Source: Burkholderia cenocepacia (GTDB taxonomy: Bacteria > Pseudomonadota > Gammaproteobacteria > Burkholderiales > Burkholderiaceae). Taken from it: a stretch of DNA of 64,000 nucleotides. Position 1 is the first letter of the stretch. Every line of letters begins with the position of its first letter. The translations under genes and the position numbers were made by a program. Under the pieces are notes generated by a model. That model did no database searches, was not told the DNA's origin, and saw only the letters and a list, made by a program, of their open reading frames with translations. The stretch is from assembly GCF_014211915.1 (NCBI RefSeq), contig NZ_CP060042.1:62001-126000 (forward strand), read 5' to 3'. This document shows, in pieces, positions 28,858-36,299 of the stretch.

Positions 28858-30335
28858 TCAGCCGAACAGGCCGTGCAGGAAGAAGCGCGCTTCGCTTTCG
28901 TCGCTGGCCGTCGGCCGTTCCTTGTAGATCCAGTAAGCGACGCCGCGTTCGTCCTCGGCAACGAAGTAGTCGCGCGTCACGGTCTGCCCGTCCTGCCAGC
29001 CGCCTTCGATGCGCTCGCCGGGCGACACAATGCGCAGCGGCGTGCCGTAGAACGGCCGATGCTGGCGCGTGAGCAGCGGTACAGGCTTGGCAAGCAACCA
29101 GGTCGGGCGCGGCAGATCCGCGGGCAACGGCGCCGGCTTCGGCGCGTCGCGCATCGGCACCCATCGGGCGGCCGGCTCCGGACGGTAGTCGGCCATGGGA
29201 GCCGGGACGAGCACGTTCTCGGCGCCGAGCCGCGCGGTCAGCAGTTCGAGCAGCCGCGCGTGGTCCTGCGGCGTGCCGCCGGGCTCCGGGAACAGCGAGT
29301 CGCTCGGCGCGGCCGCTTCCTGCACGCTACGGGCGACCAGGCGCACTGCAATCACGGGCCCAGCGAGCTCGACGTGGCCGAGCCGTTCCTTGATGAGCCG
29401 CGTGATGTGCTCCTCGAAGCGGGTAGGGGCGCCCAGCGCGATCTCGATCTCGGTCGGCGCGATCGCGTCCCGCCCGCGCTCGTGCTCGAGCAGCAGTGCG
29501 AACGCGGTGACGTCCAGCTGTTTCGCGGTGAGCCAGCCGGTCAGCTGCAGGATCAGCCGGCGCGCGACGAATAGCAGCGCCTCGGCGTGCTCGACGCGAT
29601 CCATCAGTTCGACGCGCGTGTCGAATGACGGCGGCATTTCGAGCCAGTCGTATGCGGCCGGCGCGGTGCCGGTGACCTGGTCGAGCCAGTCGAGCAGCTG
29701 CGTGCCGCAGCGCTTTTTCAGCCCGCGCGCGGCAAGCGCTGCAGATCGGCCAGCGTTTCGCAGCCGAGATCTTCAAACCAGTTCGCGTAGCGCCGGGCTT
29801 CCGGTGCGACGACGAGCGGCACGCGCGCGAGCGAGCGACGCAGCGATCGCGCGGACAGCGCGAGACCGCCGCGCAGGCCCCGGGCGACCATCCACGCGGC
29901 CGGGCCCGACGACGCGACGGATATCGCCGCGGTGACGCCGAACGACGCGACGACGTCGCGCACGCGTCGGCGCAGCGCGCGGATGCCGTGAAACAGGCGC
30001 AGGCTGGCCGTCACGTCGAGCAGTACCACGGCTTCGTCGGCGTCGACGACGCTCGGCGTGAACTGCAGGAGCGCATAGGCAACGCCGAGCACGAGCTCGC
30101 GTTCGCGCGCGGCGTCGCGCTCGCGGATCTGCGCGTCCGGCGCGAGCGACAGCACGCCACCGCGGCGCATGCCGGCGACCACCCCGAGCGCACGCGCGGC
30201 GCGATCGAGCGCCACGACGCGGCCGCCCTCGAGCACGACGAGCCCGCGCGCATCGTCAGGCGACGGCGCCGGTGATCGCGGCCGGAACGTTTCGAGGTTG
30301 AGGTGCGGCAGATGCACGCCGATCCAGACTTGCAT
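28858..30335 (-). pseudogene. imuB: ImuB, Y-family polymerase-like mutasome protein, frameshifted
   Basis: N-terminal part from ATG 30335 (MQVWIGVHLPHLNLE) to LADLQRLP; near 29732 one base is missing, since the next frame continues ARGLKKRCGTQLLDWLDQ into the C-terminal part that ends at 28858 (FFLHGLFG). Restored length is about 490 aa, normal for ImuB. Family members lack the catalytic acids of DinB polymerases and act as a beta-clamp adapter; the N-terminal sequence here also lacks the usual DxD. The start lies 80 bp inside the end of imuA. Frameshift could be an assembly error and should be checked. Confidence 0.85.
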
Positions 30336-30972
30336 GGCGGTTCAACAAAATCGGCGAGGGGGACAAGGGGACGAACAGCGGCGTGTCGCGTGCCGGCCCG
30401 CGGCGCTTCACGAACGTGACGTCGATGCCGTCGCGCTTGGGCGCAAGCGCGAGCCGCAAGGGTGCCGGCGACGCGTCGCGCGCGGCGGCCTCCGGCCGGA
30501 AGACGTAGAACAGCGCCTGGCAGCTCTGCGCGGCCAGGTTGAGCCGCCGCAATGCGTCCGCACGGACATGCGACTGCCAGAGCAGCACGGCAGCGCACGT
30601 GCCGGCGCGCAGCGCCTGTTCGGCGGCCCACAGCGCGTCGGCCGTGCGCGGCGCCGGCAGCGTCATGAAGCCGGACGGGTCGATGCCCCAATACGCGAGC
30701 GCCAGCGGTTGCAGAGCATGCGGCGGCTGGATCAGCATGACCGGCTTGCCGGCCGCGCGCGCGAGCACCGGGGCCAGCAGCCGCAGTTCGCCGATGCCAG
30801 GCTGCGGCGCGAGCAATTCGATCAGCGCGCCGGCCGGCCAGCCGCCGCCGGGCAGTTCGGCCGTCAGTTCCGGATGGCCCGTGTCGACGCCGCGCACGCT
30901 CGAGCGCGCCAGCTGACTGGCGCGCCAAAGGGCCGGATGTATGGCTTCAGGATGGGCGAGGGCGGGGTGCAT
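30256..30972 (-). CDS. imuA: ImuA, SOS mutagenesis protein
   Basis: 238 aa from ATG 30972 (MHPALAHPEAIHPALWRASQLAR); a GTG at 30993 is in frame but sits inside the LexA box. The RecA-like/SulA-type region includes TGHPELTAELPGGGWPAGALIELL and APVLARAAGKPVMLI as in ImuA proteins. It recruits the mutasome through ImuB. The C-terminus overlaps imuB by 80 bp. The LexA box 21 bp upstream makes it the SOS-controlled first gene of the operon. Confidence 0.9.
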   Translation of the reverse strand: MHPALAHPEAIHPALWRASQLARSSVRGVDTGHPELTAELPGGGWPAGALIELLAPQPGIGELRLLAPVLARAAGKPVMLIQPPHALQPLALAYWGIDPSGFMTLPAPRTADALWAAEQALRAGTCAAVLLWQSHVRADALRRLNLAAQSCQALFYVFRPEAAARDASPAPLRLALAPKRDGIDVTFVKRRGPARDTPLFVPLSPSPILLNRHASLDRRASAAPQPRNVPAAITGAVA

Positions 30973-30992
30973 GGGGTCGGTTACGCAAAACA

Positions 30993-31008
30993 CTGTATGT
31001 TTGTACAG
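30993..31008. promoter_or_regulatory. LexA (SOS) box upstream of imuA
   Basis: CTGTATGTTTGTACAG fits CTGT-N8-ACAG exactly. It lies 20 bp before the imuA ATG and overlaps the likely promoter (TATACT on the minus strand nearby). Confidence 0.88.
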
Positions 31009-31045
31009 TATATCACAGAGATAACCGCCCCTCCAACCCCCGCGT

Positions 31046-31957
31046 TTACGCTGCGAGCTGATGCTGGTAGTACGGCCGCTCGCGGTCGGCCAGGATCTCG
31101 CGCAGCTGCGCGCGCCGGGACGGGTCCGGTGCGAGCCAGGCGTCGACGTTCGAGGACTTGATCGGCACGATGCATCGGTCGTGGCCAGCTGCAGCCACTT
31201 CCGGCGGTGGGTCGTCGGTGATCGCCGCGAACGACCATAAGTCGTCGCCGCCGGGGATCTCGGTGCGCGTCCACAGGCAGGCGACCTGCATGTATTGCGG
31301 CGGCGTTGGATCGAAGCGAAGCACGACGTTCTGGCCGTCGCGCTTCACGTTTTCGAAAAAAGTGTCGACGAGCAAGAGGCCATGCGTGAAGCCGAAAACC
31401 TTCCGCCAGGCGGTACTGAGCGAATCGGCCCTGGCGTTATACGAGCCGTTCTTGGCACGCTCGTCCGCTTCGGTCCAGCCAGGTATGCGGCATCGATACC
31501 GCATCGGCACGACCAGGCGCTTGCCGTCGAGCTCGATCAGCACGGGGGCGTACCAGCCGGGGAAGATCCGCGAATCACGCTCCTGCAGGTCCTGCCGGCG
31601 AAGATCGTCGAGCCCGCGCGTTGCCGCATCGATCTTGCTCGTGGCGATCCGGACGTCCTCGCTGGCCTTCTTCGTGATCTTCACGGCGAGCTTTTTCTCG
31701 GCCGCGACGAGCCGCGCTCGCTGCTCGAACAGAGCGGTCTCCAGCTTCCGTGTCCACCGGCTCCGATACGTGGCGATCGCGGCCGAGATTTCGTCATCGA
31801 CACCGGCGAACGCGGCCTCGACCGCTTTCGGGATCTTGATGTCGGCGCCCGATGCGCGCGCGAAGAAGATGCGCCTGAACGTTTCGATGTCCATGTCGGC
31901 GCCGTAACGTCGGACGTACTCTCGATAGTTCGCCTGGATCTTTGCCGAGTAGCACAT
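31046..31957 (-). CDS. SRAP-family DNA-protein crosslink / AP-site sensor (YedK/HMCES-like)
   Basis: 303 aa from ATG 31957, chosen because the family needs Cys2 (MCYSAK) exposed after Met removal; the frame also opens 17 codons further up. Cys2, Asn175 (NARAD), Glu203 (TFFEN) and His259 (HDR) match the active site that forms a thiazolidine crosslink with abasic DNA. The family is about 220 aa; here residues about 35-130 are an extra charged helical insert (KKLAVKITKKASEDVRIATSK). It sits just upstream of the SOS cassette in the same direction. A divergent NARAD instead of NARAE is noted. Confidence 0.88.
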   Translation of the reverse strand: MCYSAKIQANYREYVRRYGADMDIETFRRIFFARASGADIKIPKAVEAAFAGVDDEISAAIATYRSRWTRKLETALFEQRARLVAAEKKLAVKITKKASEDVRIATSKIDAATRGLDDLRRQDLQERDSRIFPGWYAPVLIELDGKRLVVPMRYRCRIPGWTEADERAKNGSYNARADSLSTAWRKVFGFTHGLLLVDTFFENVKRDGQNVVLRFDPTPPQYMQVACLWTRTEIPGGDDLWSFAAITDDPPPEVAAAGHDRCIVPIKSSNVDAWLAPDPSRRAQLREILADRERPYYQHQLAA

Positions 31958-32631
31958 CACTGTCTCCCATAACCGTTGCCCTTTCGAGAGAGTATCGCGC
32001 TCAGGCACGGGCCGAACAGAGTTGTGCGGATTCCGCTAGGGTTGGGGAGGCCTCGTTCTTGTGGACATGGGGGCATGGAGTGGCACGGGGGTAATTTTTG
32101 GCGGAGCTGATGCGCTTGACCGTTAGTTGCGTTTACGGATTGCCCCTCTCTCTGAAAGCTTAGCTGCCGAGGACAGTCGATGGTGCTTGCGGGCAGTCGG
32201 GCGCGCACGCGCGCGCGCTGATTTCGGGGTGCGGCTTTGACGCGCCCCGAAATCTTTTGTCGCGCCGTTAGCGGTGCGGCGGCCAGCGGCCGCCGTAGCG
32301 CTTACGGCCTGCCGATGGAAAGCGCATGCAGCCCGAGGGGGTTTCCTGCCAAGCGGGCGGAGCCCGCGTGACACCGCGGCATTGCCGCGGGTCGATATGG
32401 GGTGTAGGTAGAGATAGGTTCTGACTAAGCCCCGACACTTAACGGCCAGCCGTCCCGACAGTTAAATGCACTTATCCACAGTTGCGAACGGCCAGGCGGC
32501 GACACGGCGTCAGAATCCAGGCCGAAAACCAGCGAATGAGACACAAAATGCCGGCAGCAGACGGCACGACGGCGGATCCGCGCAAGCGCCATCCTCGCGG
32601 TAGCGATAGATAGGAGAAAACCGTTTGGACG
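31958..32631. other. Intergenic region downstream of repA: hairpins and oriV-like sequence
   Basis: No convincing gene in 674 bp; a minus-strand open frame at 32123-32374 has low-complexity Arg-rich composition and is left out. Visible are a 10-bp inverted repeat GATTTCGGGG/CCCCGAAATC at 32220-32254 followed by TTTT, an alternating CG tract at about 32199-32219, a hairpin CGGCGGCC-AGC-GGCCGCCG at about 32277-32297, a tight palindrome CCGCGGCATTGCCGCGG near 32373-32389, and an origin-like segment listed separately. Confidence 0.5.
32431..32480. other. Putative origin of replication (oriV) with DnaA box
   Basis: TTATCCACA at 32472-32480 is an exact DnaA box. Just before it CCCGACACTTAA (32431-32442) and CCCGACAGTTAA (32454-32465) form an iteron-like pair 23 bp apart. 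The segment lies downstream of repA, the position of the origin in IncFII-type plasmids. Confidence 0.55.
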
Positions 32632-33513
32632 CTAGGCGGGTGGGGCGAGCTGGTTACGCGCGACCCGGAAACACCGGTCGCGATCCCAGTCCGGGTAGAT
32701 ATCTTTGAGTTCGCCGGCGCGGATCATGATCGCGCGCTCGAGATCGGTACGACGATCGCCGTCGGAGCGCGTGCTCCGAGCCGCGGCCTTGGCCTGAGCA
32801 GCCGCCAGTTTGTCGGTGAGCAGCATGCGCAGCTGGCCGGCACTAGCATGGGCCTTCCGCTCGGACTTGCGCCGGCGCTGCGCACGTAGGTGGGCGCGAG
32901 TGCGCTCGTGGCGCAGCCACTTGCCCAGGCCGAATTGTTCGAACAGTGCAGGCGTCACGTAGCGAATGGCGGCAAGCCCACGATAGCGCGGCCCTTCGTC
33001 GCCGACCGCCACCTCGCACTGCGGCCGGCTCTTCACCAGCCGTGCCGTGACCAGGTCGCGCAGCGCGCGCTCGGCACGGCGCACCGAGAGACCCGCCTGC
33101 TCGGCCAGGTAGGGTAGGGTGAAATCCACCCAGCCGCTCTGCGCCGGCACTGCAATACGCAACGTCGAGACGTCACAAAATTTGACGAGCGCTCGCACCA
33201 GCTGCACGCACGCTATACGGCGCTCGCTGCGCTGCTGGCGGCGGCTTCCATTGGCAGCGTTCAGGGCCGGCAACCAGGCCTGCGGCGTTTCGAGATATCG
33301 GCCGAGGCGCAACTTCAACTCGCGCAGCAGCCGGGGGCTGTTCGCCGGCGCCGGACACGGAATATCCGCCGGCCAAACGCGCGCGGGCAGCGCCGAGCGT
33401 CGACGGGGGGCGTGCGTAGGCGCGGCCATCCAGTCGTCGCTGGCGGCCGGACAGGTCGGATTCATCGGGGCGTGCGCCAGATTCGGCGACGTCCCGGGAA
33501 TCAGCCGAGTCAT
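32632..33513 (-). CDS. repA: Plasmid replication initiator RepA (IncFII-like)
   Basis: 293 aa from ATG 33513. The region YLAEQAGLSVRRAERALRDLVTARLVKSRPQCEV looks like the winged-helix of IncFII-type RepA, followed by RGLAAIRYVTPALFEQFGLGKWLRHERTR, which matches the family. The basic C-terminus (RRRKSERKA) fits DNA binding. The start has no clear ribosome site; a 45-aa leader ORF ends 8 nt before it, so translation is probably coupled, as with repA/tap in IncFII. An antisense RNA crosses the leader region. The DnaA box and repeats downstream complete a replicon. It is the only replication gene in the window, so this DNA is a plasmid or contains one. Confidence 0.75.
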   Translation of the reverse strand: MTRLIPGTSPNLAHAPMNPTCPAASDDWMAAPTHAPRRRSALPARVWPADIPCPAPANSPRLLRELKLRLGRYLETPQAWLPALNAANGSRRQQRSERRIACVQLVRALVKFCDVSTLRIAVPAQSGWVDFTLPYLAEQAGLSVRRAERALRDLVTARLVKSRPQCEVAVGDEGPRYRGLAAIRYVTPALFEQFGLGKWLRHERTRAHLRAQRRRKSERKAHASAGQLRMLLTDKLAAAQAKAAARSTRSDGDRRTDLERAIMIRAGELKDIYPDWDRDRCFRVARNQLAPPA

Positions 33514-33521
33514 GAGCTGGT

Positions 33522-33659
33522 TCAGTCCGTACCCGATACCCTCGAATTTTGGATATCCGGGTCGCCGCCAGCCGCTACCACGGGGAGGAGCGGCAGCGCC
33601 GTTGCACCTGTTTTCAATGCCTCACCGACAATACCGCCAATGTTGTTCTGGATCATCAT
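33522..33659 (-). CDS. Putative leader peptide controlling repA translation
   Basis: 45 codons, MMIQNNIGGIVGEALKTG...NSRVSGTD, ending in TGA at 33522-33524, 8 nt before the repA ATG. It is too short to be spotted normally. Hydrophobic middle (TALPLLPVVAAGG) but no known domain. Position and spacing match the Tap-type leader peptides of IncFII/IncL plasmids. Translation of it, blocked by the antisense RNA, would open the repA start. Confidence 0.5.
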   Translation of the reverse strand: MMIQNNIGGIVGEALKTGATALPLLPVVAAGGDPDIQNSRVSGTD

Positions 33660-33701
33660 CTGATGTGCTGATTCGTTAAGTTGCTGTCACATAGATGACG
33701 C

Positions 33702-33729
33702 TTGACAGGGCACGCTTCTGTTCTAGAAT
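33702..33729 (+). promoter_or_regulatory. Promoter of the antisense RNA
   Basis: TTGACA at 33702-33707, 16-nt spacer, TAGAAT at 33724-33729, so a near-consensus sigma-70 promoter on the plus strand, opposite to repA. Confidence 0.7.
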
Positions 33730-33734
33730 CCGAA

Positions 33735-33820
33735 CATTCTGGTGTGACGCCTGCGACGCTGAAGGTCCCTGTCGTACGTCATCTTGGTCGCGCCCCGAGT
33801 GCAATCGGGGCGTTTTTTTT
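33735..33820 (+). ncRNA. Antisense RNA controlling repA (CopA-like)
   Basis: About 85 nt between the promoter and a strong terminator, read against the repA leader. Its size, position upstream of the leader peptide and opposite direction fit the CopA/RNAI antisense RNAs that set copy number in IncFII-like plasmids. The terminator loop GTGCAA could be the recognition loop. Seen: promoter, terminator, location. Inferred: function. Confidence 0.7.
33791..33820 (+). terminator. Rho-independent terminator of the antisense RNA
   Basis: CGCCCCGA (33791-33798) pairs with TCGGGGCG (33805-33812), loop GTGCAA, followed by eight T residues (33813-33820). Confidence 0.9.
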
Positions 33821-33882
33821 GCGCTGGCCTGTCCAGTCCTCCGTATTCGTTAGCGCTACACAACATTCCAAAAGAATCGCTT

Positions 33883-35364
33883 TCAGTCCAGCGGAACCGG
33901 GCGATTCCATAACCCGTTGCACTCACAACCAGTTCGCCGGTCGATCCTCATCGGTAAAGGGTGGTTCTTCATCGAACATCGGGGCGGCTCATCGACGATC
34001 GGCGGCTCGGCGAACAGCGGAGTCGGATCCGGTTCCGTTTCGGGCGCCTTAGCCGCCGCGTGCGTTCTGTTTGCTGACTCGCGGGCAGTCGCGGGCCCCG
34101 GTACCGCTACGGCATTGGTGACCGGTGCCGATGCGAGCGGCCGCGGTTGCCGGTGCGCCTTGCGCGCCGCGTCGAAGGCTGTCAGGGGAAGCGGGGGCAT
34201 CATTTCGGTCCCCGGCCGCCAGATCCATGAATCCAGCTCCGACTCCGCGATAAGCGCGTCGAGCTCGGACTGGTACCCGGACGACACGTCGGCCGGCACA
34301 ACATAGAGCGCCGTACCGCGCTCGGCGTCGGTCAACAATGCCGTGGCGATTGGATGCTTCGCGGTCTGGTTGTACCGCAGGCACTTCTGGTACCGACGGG
34401 TGGCCAAGGCCTTCAGCAGCGTGATATCGGCGAGCGATTCGAACGGGATCCACGATTCGTTGGTCAGCATCATCGATACCTCCTGGGCGGTGGCGATACC
34501 GGCCGCTGACAGGCTCGCGGTGGCGATGACCATGAGGTGGGTGCCTTCCGTGACCGCCCAGATCTCGAGCTCCGACGCGAAGACTTTCTCGATCCGCTTC
34601 TTGGTCTTCTCGTCGACCATCAGGCCATAGTCGGGTAGATGCTTGATGACCAGCTTGAAGCCAAAGCGAGCGGTTGCGATTTCCTTGAGCTCACCGATCA
34701 CCAGCACGAAGTGCGGCTTCCCGGACTCGGAAACAGAAATCCGGGCGAGATGCTCCGTGCGTCGCTGGGCGATGCGGTCCTTCTGGTCGCCGATGAACAT
34801 CTCGGGGACGTACAGCATGTCCTCGAGGCTCATCTTCTTCGCGTTCTTGCCCGCAGCGGCCAACAGCAGATACTTGCGGATCACCGACCAGTTCCGCTTG
34901 CCGGCCATGGCCGGCGACCAGCGATTCAGGCCGGCCTGTTCCCAGAGGTAGTGCAGCAAACCCCGTAAGGTCAACTTCTTGCCATCCGTCTTGATGCTGT
35001 CAGGCTCGTCGCCAGAGGGCTCCGGCATCTCCCGCGCCGCGCCTTTCGCCAACGCGAAACCGAACTTAAGGGTGACCTCCCCGGACTCCGGATCCTCGAC
35101 GATGGCCGATCCCTCTACATCGCCATAACCGCTCAGGCCGGGCGGCGTTTCGTACGAGTCGCAGCCGGGCTTGTGCTTCGCGCCGGTACCAGGCATACGC
35201 TTGACCTGATAGCGCCCCTCGAAGCGTGCGATGTACATCGGAATCGGCGGGGTCGAGCAGAGGCAGAGCGGACGTGTCTTCGCCTCGTGCGCAGCTGGCA
35301 GTTTCGCAAGGAAACTATTGCTTCCCGCCTCGTATTCCAACCCGTCCAATTCAAAGTTCTGCAT
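33883..35364 (-). CDS. DUF1173 family plasmid protein
   Basis: 493 aa. The sequence (KTRPLCLCSTPPIPMYIARFEGRYQVKRMPGTGAKHKPGCDSY...WSPAMAGKRNW) matches the DUF1173 family found on conjugative plasmids and integrative elements; function unknown. A paired-Cys region at the N-terminus (CLCSTPP, GCDSY) may bind metal. It lies directly upstream of the repA leader region on the same strand; the gene's end is about 60 bp before the antisense RNA terminator. Probably the upstream part of the repA transcript or a separate operon with the next two genes. Confidence 0.8.
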   Translation of the reverse strand: MQNFELDGLEYEAGSNSFLAKLPAAHEAKTRPLCLCSTPPIPMYIARFEGRYQVKRMPGTGAKHKPGCDSYETPPGLSGYGDVEGSAIVEDPESGEVTLKFGFALAKGAAREMPEPSGDEPDSIKTDGKKLTLRGLLHYLWEQAGLNRWSPAMAGKRNWSVIRKYLLLAAAGKNAKKMSLEDMLYVPEMFIGDQKDRIAQRRTEHLARISVSESGKPHFVLVIGELKEIATARFGFKLVIKHLPDYGLMVDEKTKKRIEKVFASELEIWAVTEGTHLMVIATASLSAAGIATAQEVSMMLTNESWIPFESLADITLLKALATRRYQKCLRYNQTAKHPIATALLTDAERGTALYVVPADVSSGYQSELDALIAESELDSWIWRPGTEMMPPLPLTAFDAARKAHRQPRPLASAPVTNAVAVPGPATARESANRTHAAAKAPETEPDPTPLFAEPPIVDEPPRCSMKNHPLPMRIDRRTGCECNGLWNRPVPLD

Positions 35365-35379
35365 GCCAGATCTCCTGGT

Positions 35380-35592
35380 TTAAACGGCGGCTGAGCGCTT
35401 CGCCAAGCCCCTCGAGAGCGCTTTGGCAGAGCAGGGCTCGGCTTCTCGGACGTCCAGGCCGCGCGCGCGGGCCTCGATCAGCAACTGAACGAGTTCCACG
35501 GCCTCGTCGACCGTCATGTCGCCGGCGATTGCAGCCGACACAATGCTGTGTGCGGTCACGGGTTTGCCGCTTCGAAACACCTGATTGGTCAT
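35380..35592 (-). CDS. Small hypothetical protein
   Basis: 70 aa. MTNQVFRSGKPVTAHSIVSAAIAGDMTVDEAVELVQLLIEARARGLD is a plausible helical soluble protein; a purine-rich GGAGCTAACCC precedes the ATG. It lies 15 bp before the DUF1173 gene, on the same strand, so they are likely one operon. No known domain. Confidence 0.65.
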   Translation of the reverse strand: MTNQVFRSGKPVTAHSIVSAAIAGDMTVDEAVELVQLLIEARARGLDVREAEPCSAKALSRGLAKRSAAV

Positions 35593-35616
35593 GGGTTAGC
35601 TCCGGGATGGGGTGGC

Positions 35617-36285
35617 TCAATCACTGTCCGGCGGGACGTCGCCGAAGACGGTCCCGAGCGCGAGCGCACCGAGCAGTTCACGGGCGTAAGTGATCGACGG
35701 TATGGCGTTTCCAAAATAGGCATCAACGCCATACGGGTTCGTACACCACAGACCTTCGTCGCTGACGAAGTCGAACGAGTGGTCGCTGACGTCGACCGAT
35801 TTGCCTGCGGCCAGCGCCTGCACGAAGGCTTCGGGCGTCGGAAGATCCAGCGCCGTCCAATCACCGGCTTCGATCGCCGCCTTCGTTTTGGAATGTCGCT
35901 CGTCGGCGGCCTTCTCTCGCGCCAGCTCGCTCTCGGCTTCAACCAAGGCCTCAGCCAGCTCAGTTTCCGCGTTGGCCTGGTCGACCCGCGCCCAGTCGAC
36001 GGCACTTTCGAACGCGTCTCGCAACACGGGCACGTCGGCGAGCAACGGTGAACAGCCGATATCGTCGGCACCGACAAGGACGAGATCTCGGCCGAGATCG
36101 CTCGCCCCATAGCGTGCCCGTTTCAGGAGTGCGTCCCGCGCTTCGGATCCCTCATCGGTGGTGCAGATCGCCATCGCGTAGTCGACGCGAGCCTGCAGCG
36201 CGCGCTCGAAAGCAATCGGCACGTCAGGATTGCGAAGACCGATGCCCCTCACCACGTCCCGTCGAGCAGGAAGTTTCGAATTCAT
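35617..36285 (-). CDS. Hypothetical plasmid protein, paralog of the 40596-40952 product
   Basis: 222 aa with AGGAGATCACC before the ATG. Residues about 20-100 (AFERALQARVDYAMAICTTDEGSEA ... LLADVPVLRDAFESA) match the N-terminal region of the protein encoded at 40596-40952 (RALEARIQYAYAVRTTDPGSPA ... LIADIPMLRDAFEGA). A charged coiled-coil stretch follows (ETELAEALVEAESELAREKAADE). No known domain. It begins an operon with the 70-aa gene and DUF1173. Confidence 0.75.
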   Translation of the reverse strand: MNSKLPARRDVVRGIGLRNPDVPIAFERALQARVDYAMAICTTDEGSEARDALLKRARYGASDLGRDLVLVGADDIGCSPLLADVPVLRDAFESAVDWARVDQANAETELAEALVEAESELAREKAADERHSKTKAAIEAGDWTALDLPTPEAFVQALAAGKSVDVSDHSFDFVSDEGLWCTNPYGVDAYFGNAIPSITYARELLGALALGTVFGDVPPDSD

Positions 36286-36299
36286 GGTGATCTCCTTGG

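Noticed and set aside
32123..32374. 83-aa minus-strand open frame in the gap downstream of repA
   Set aside because: Arg/Ala-rich low-complexity sequence without a ribosome site or motif; it overlaps hairpins and a CG tract.
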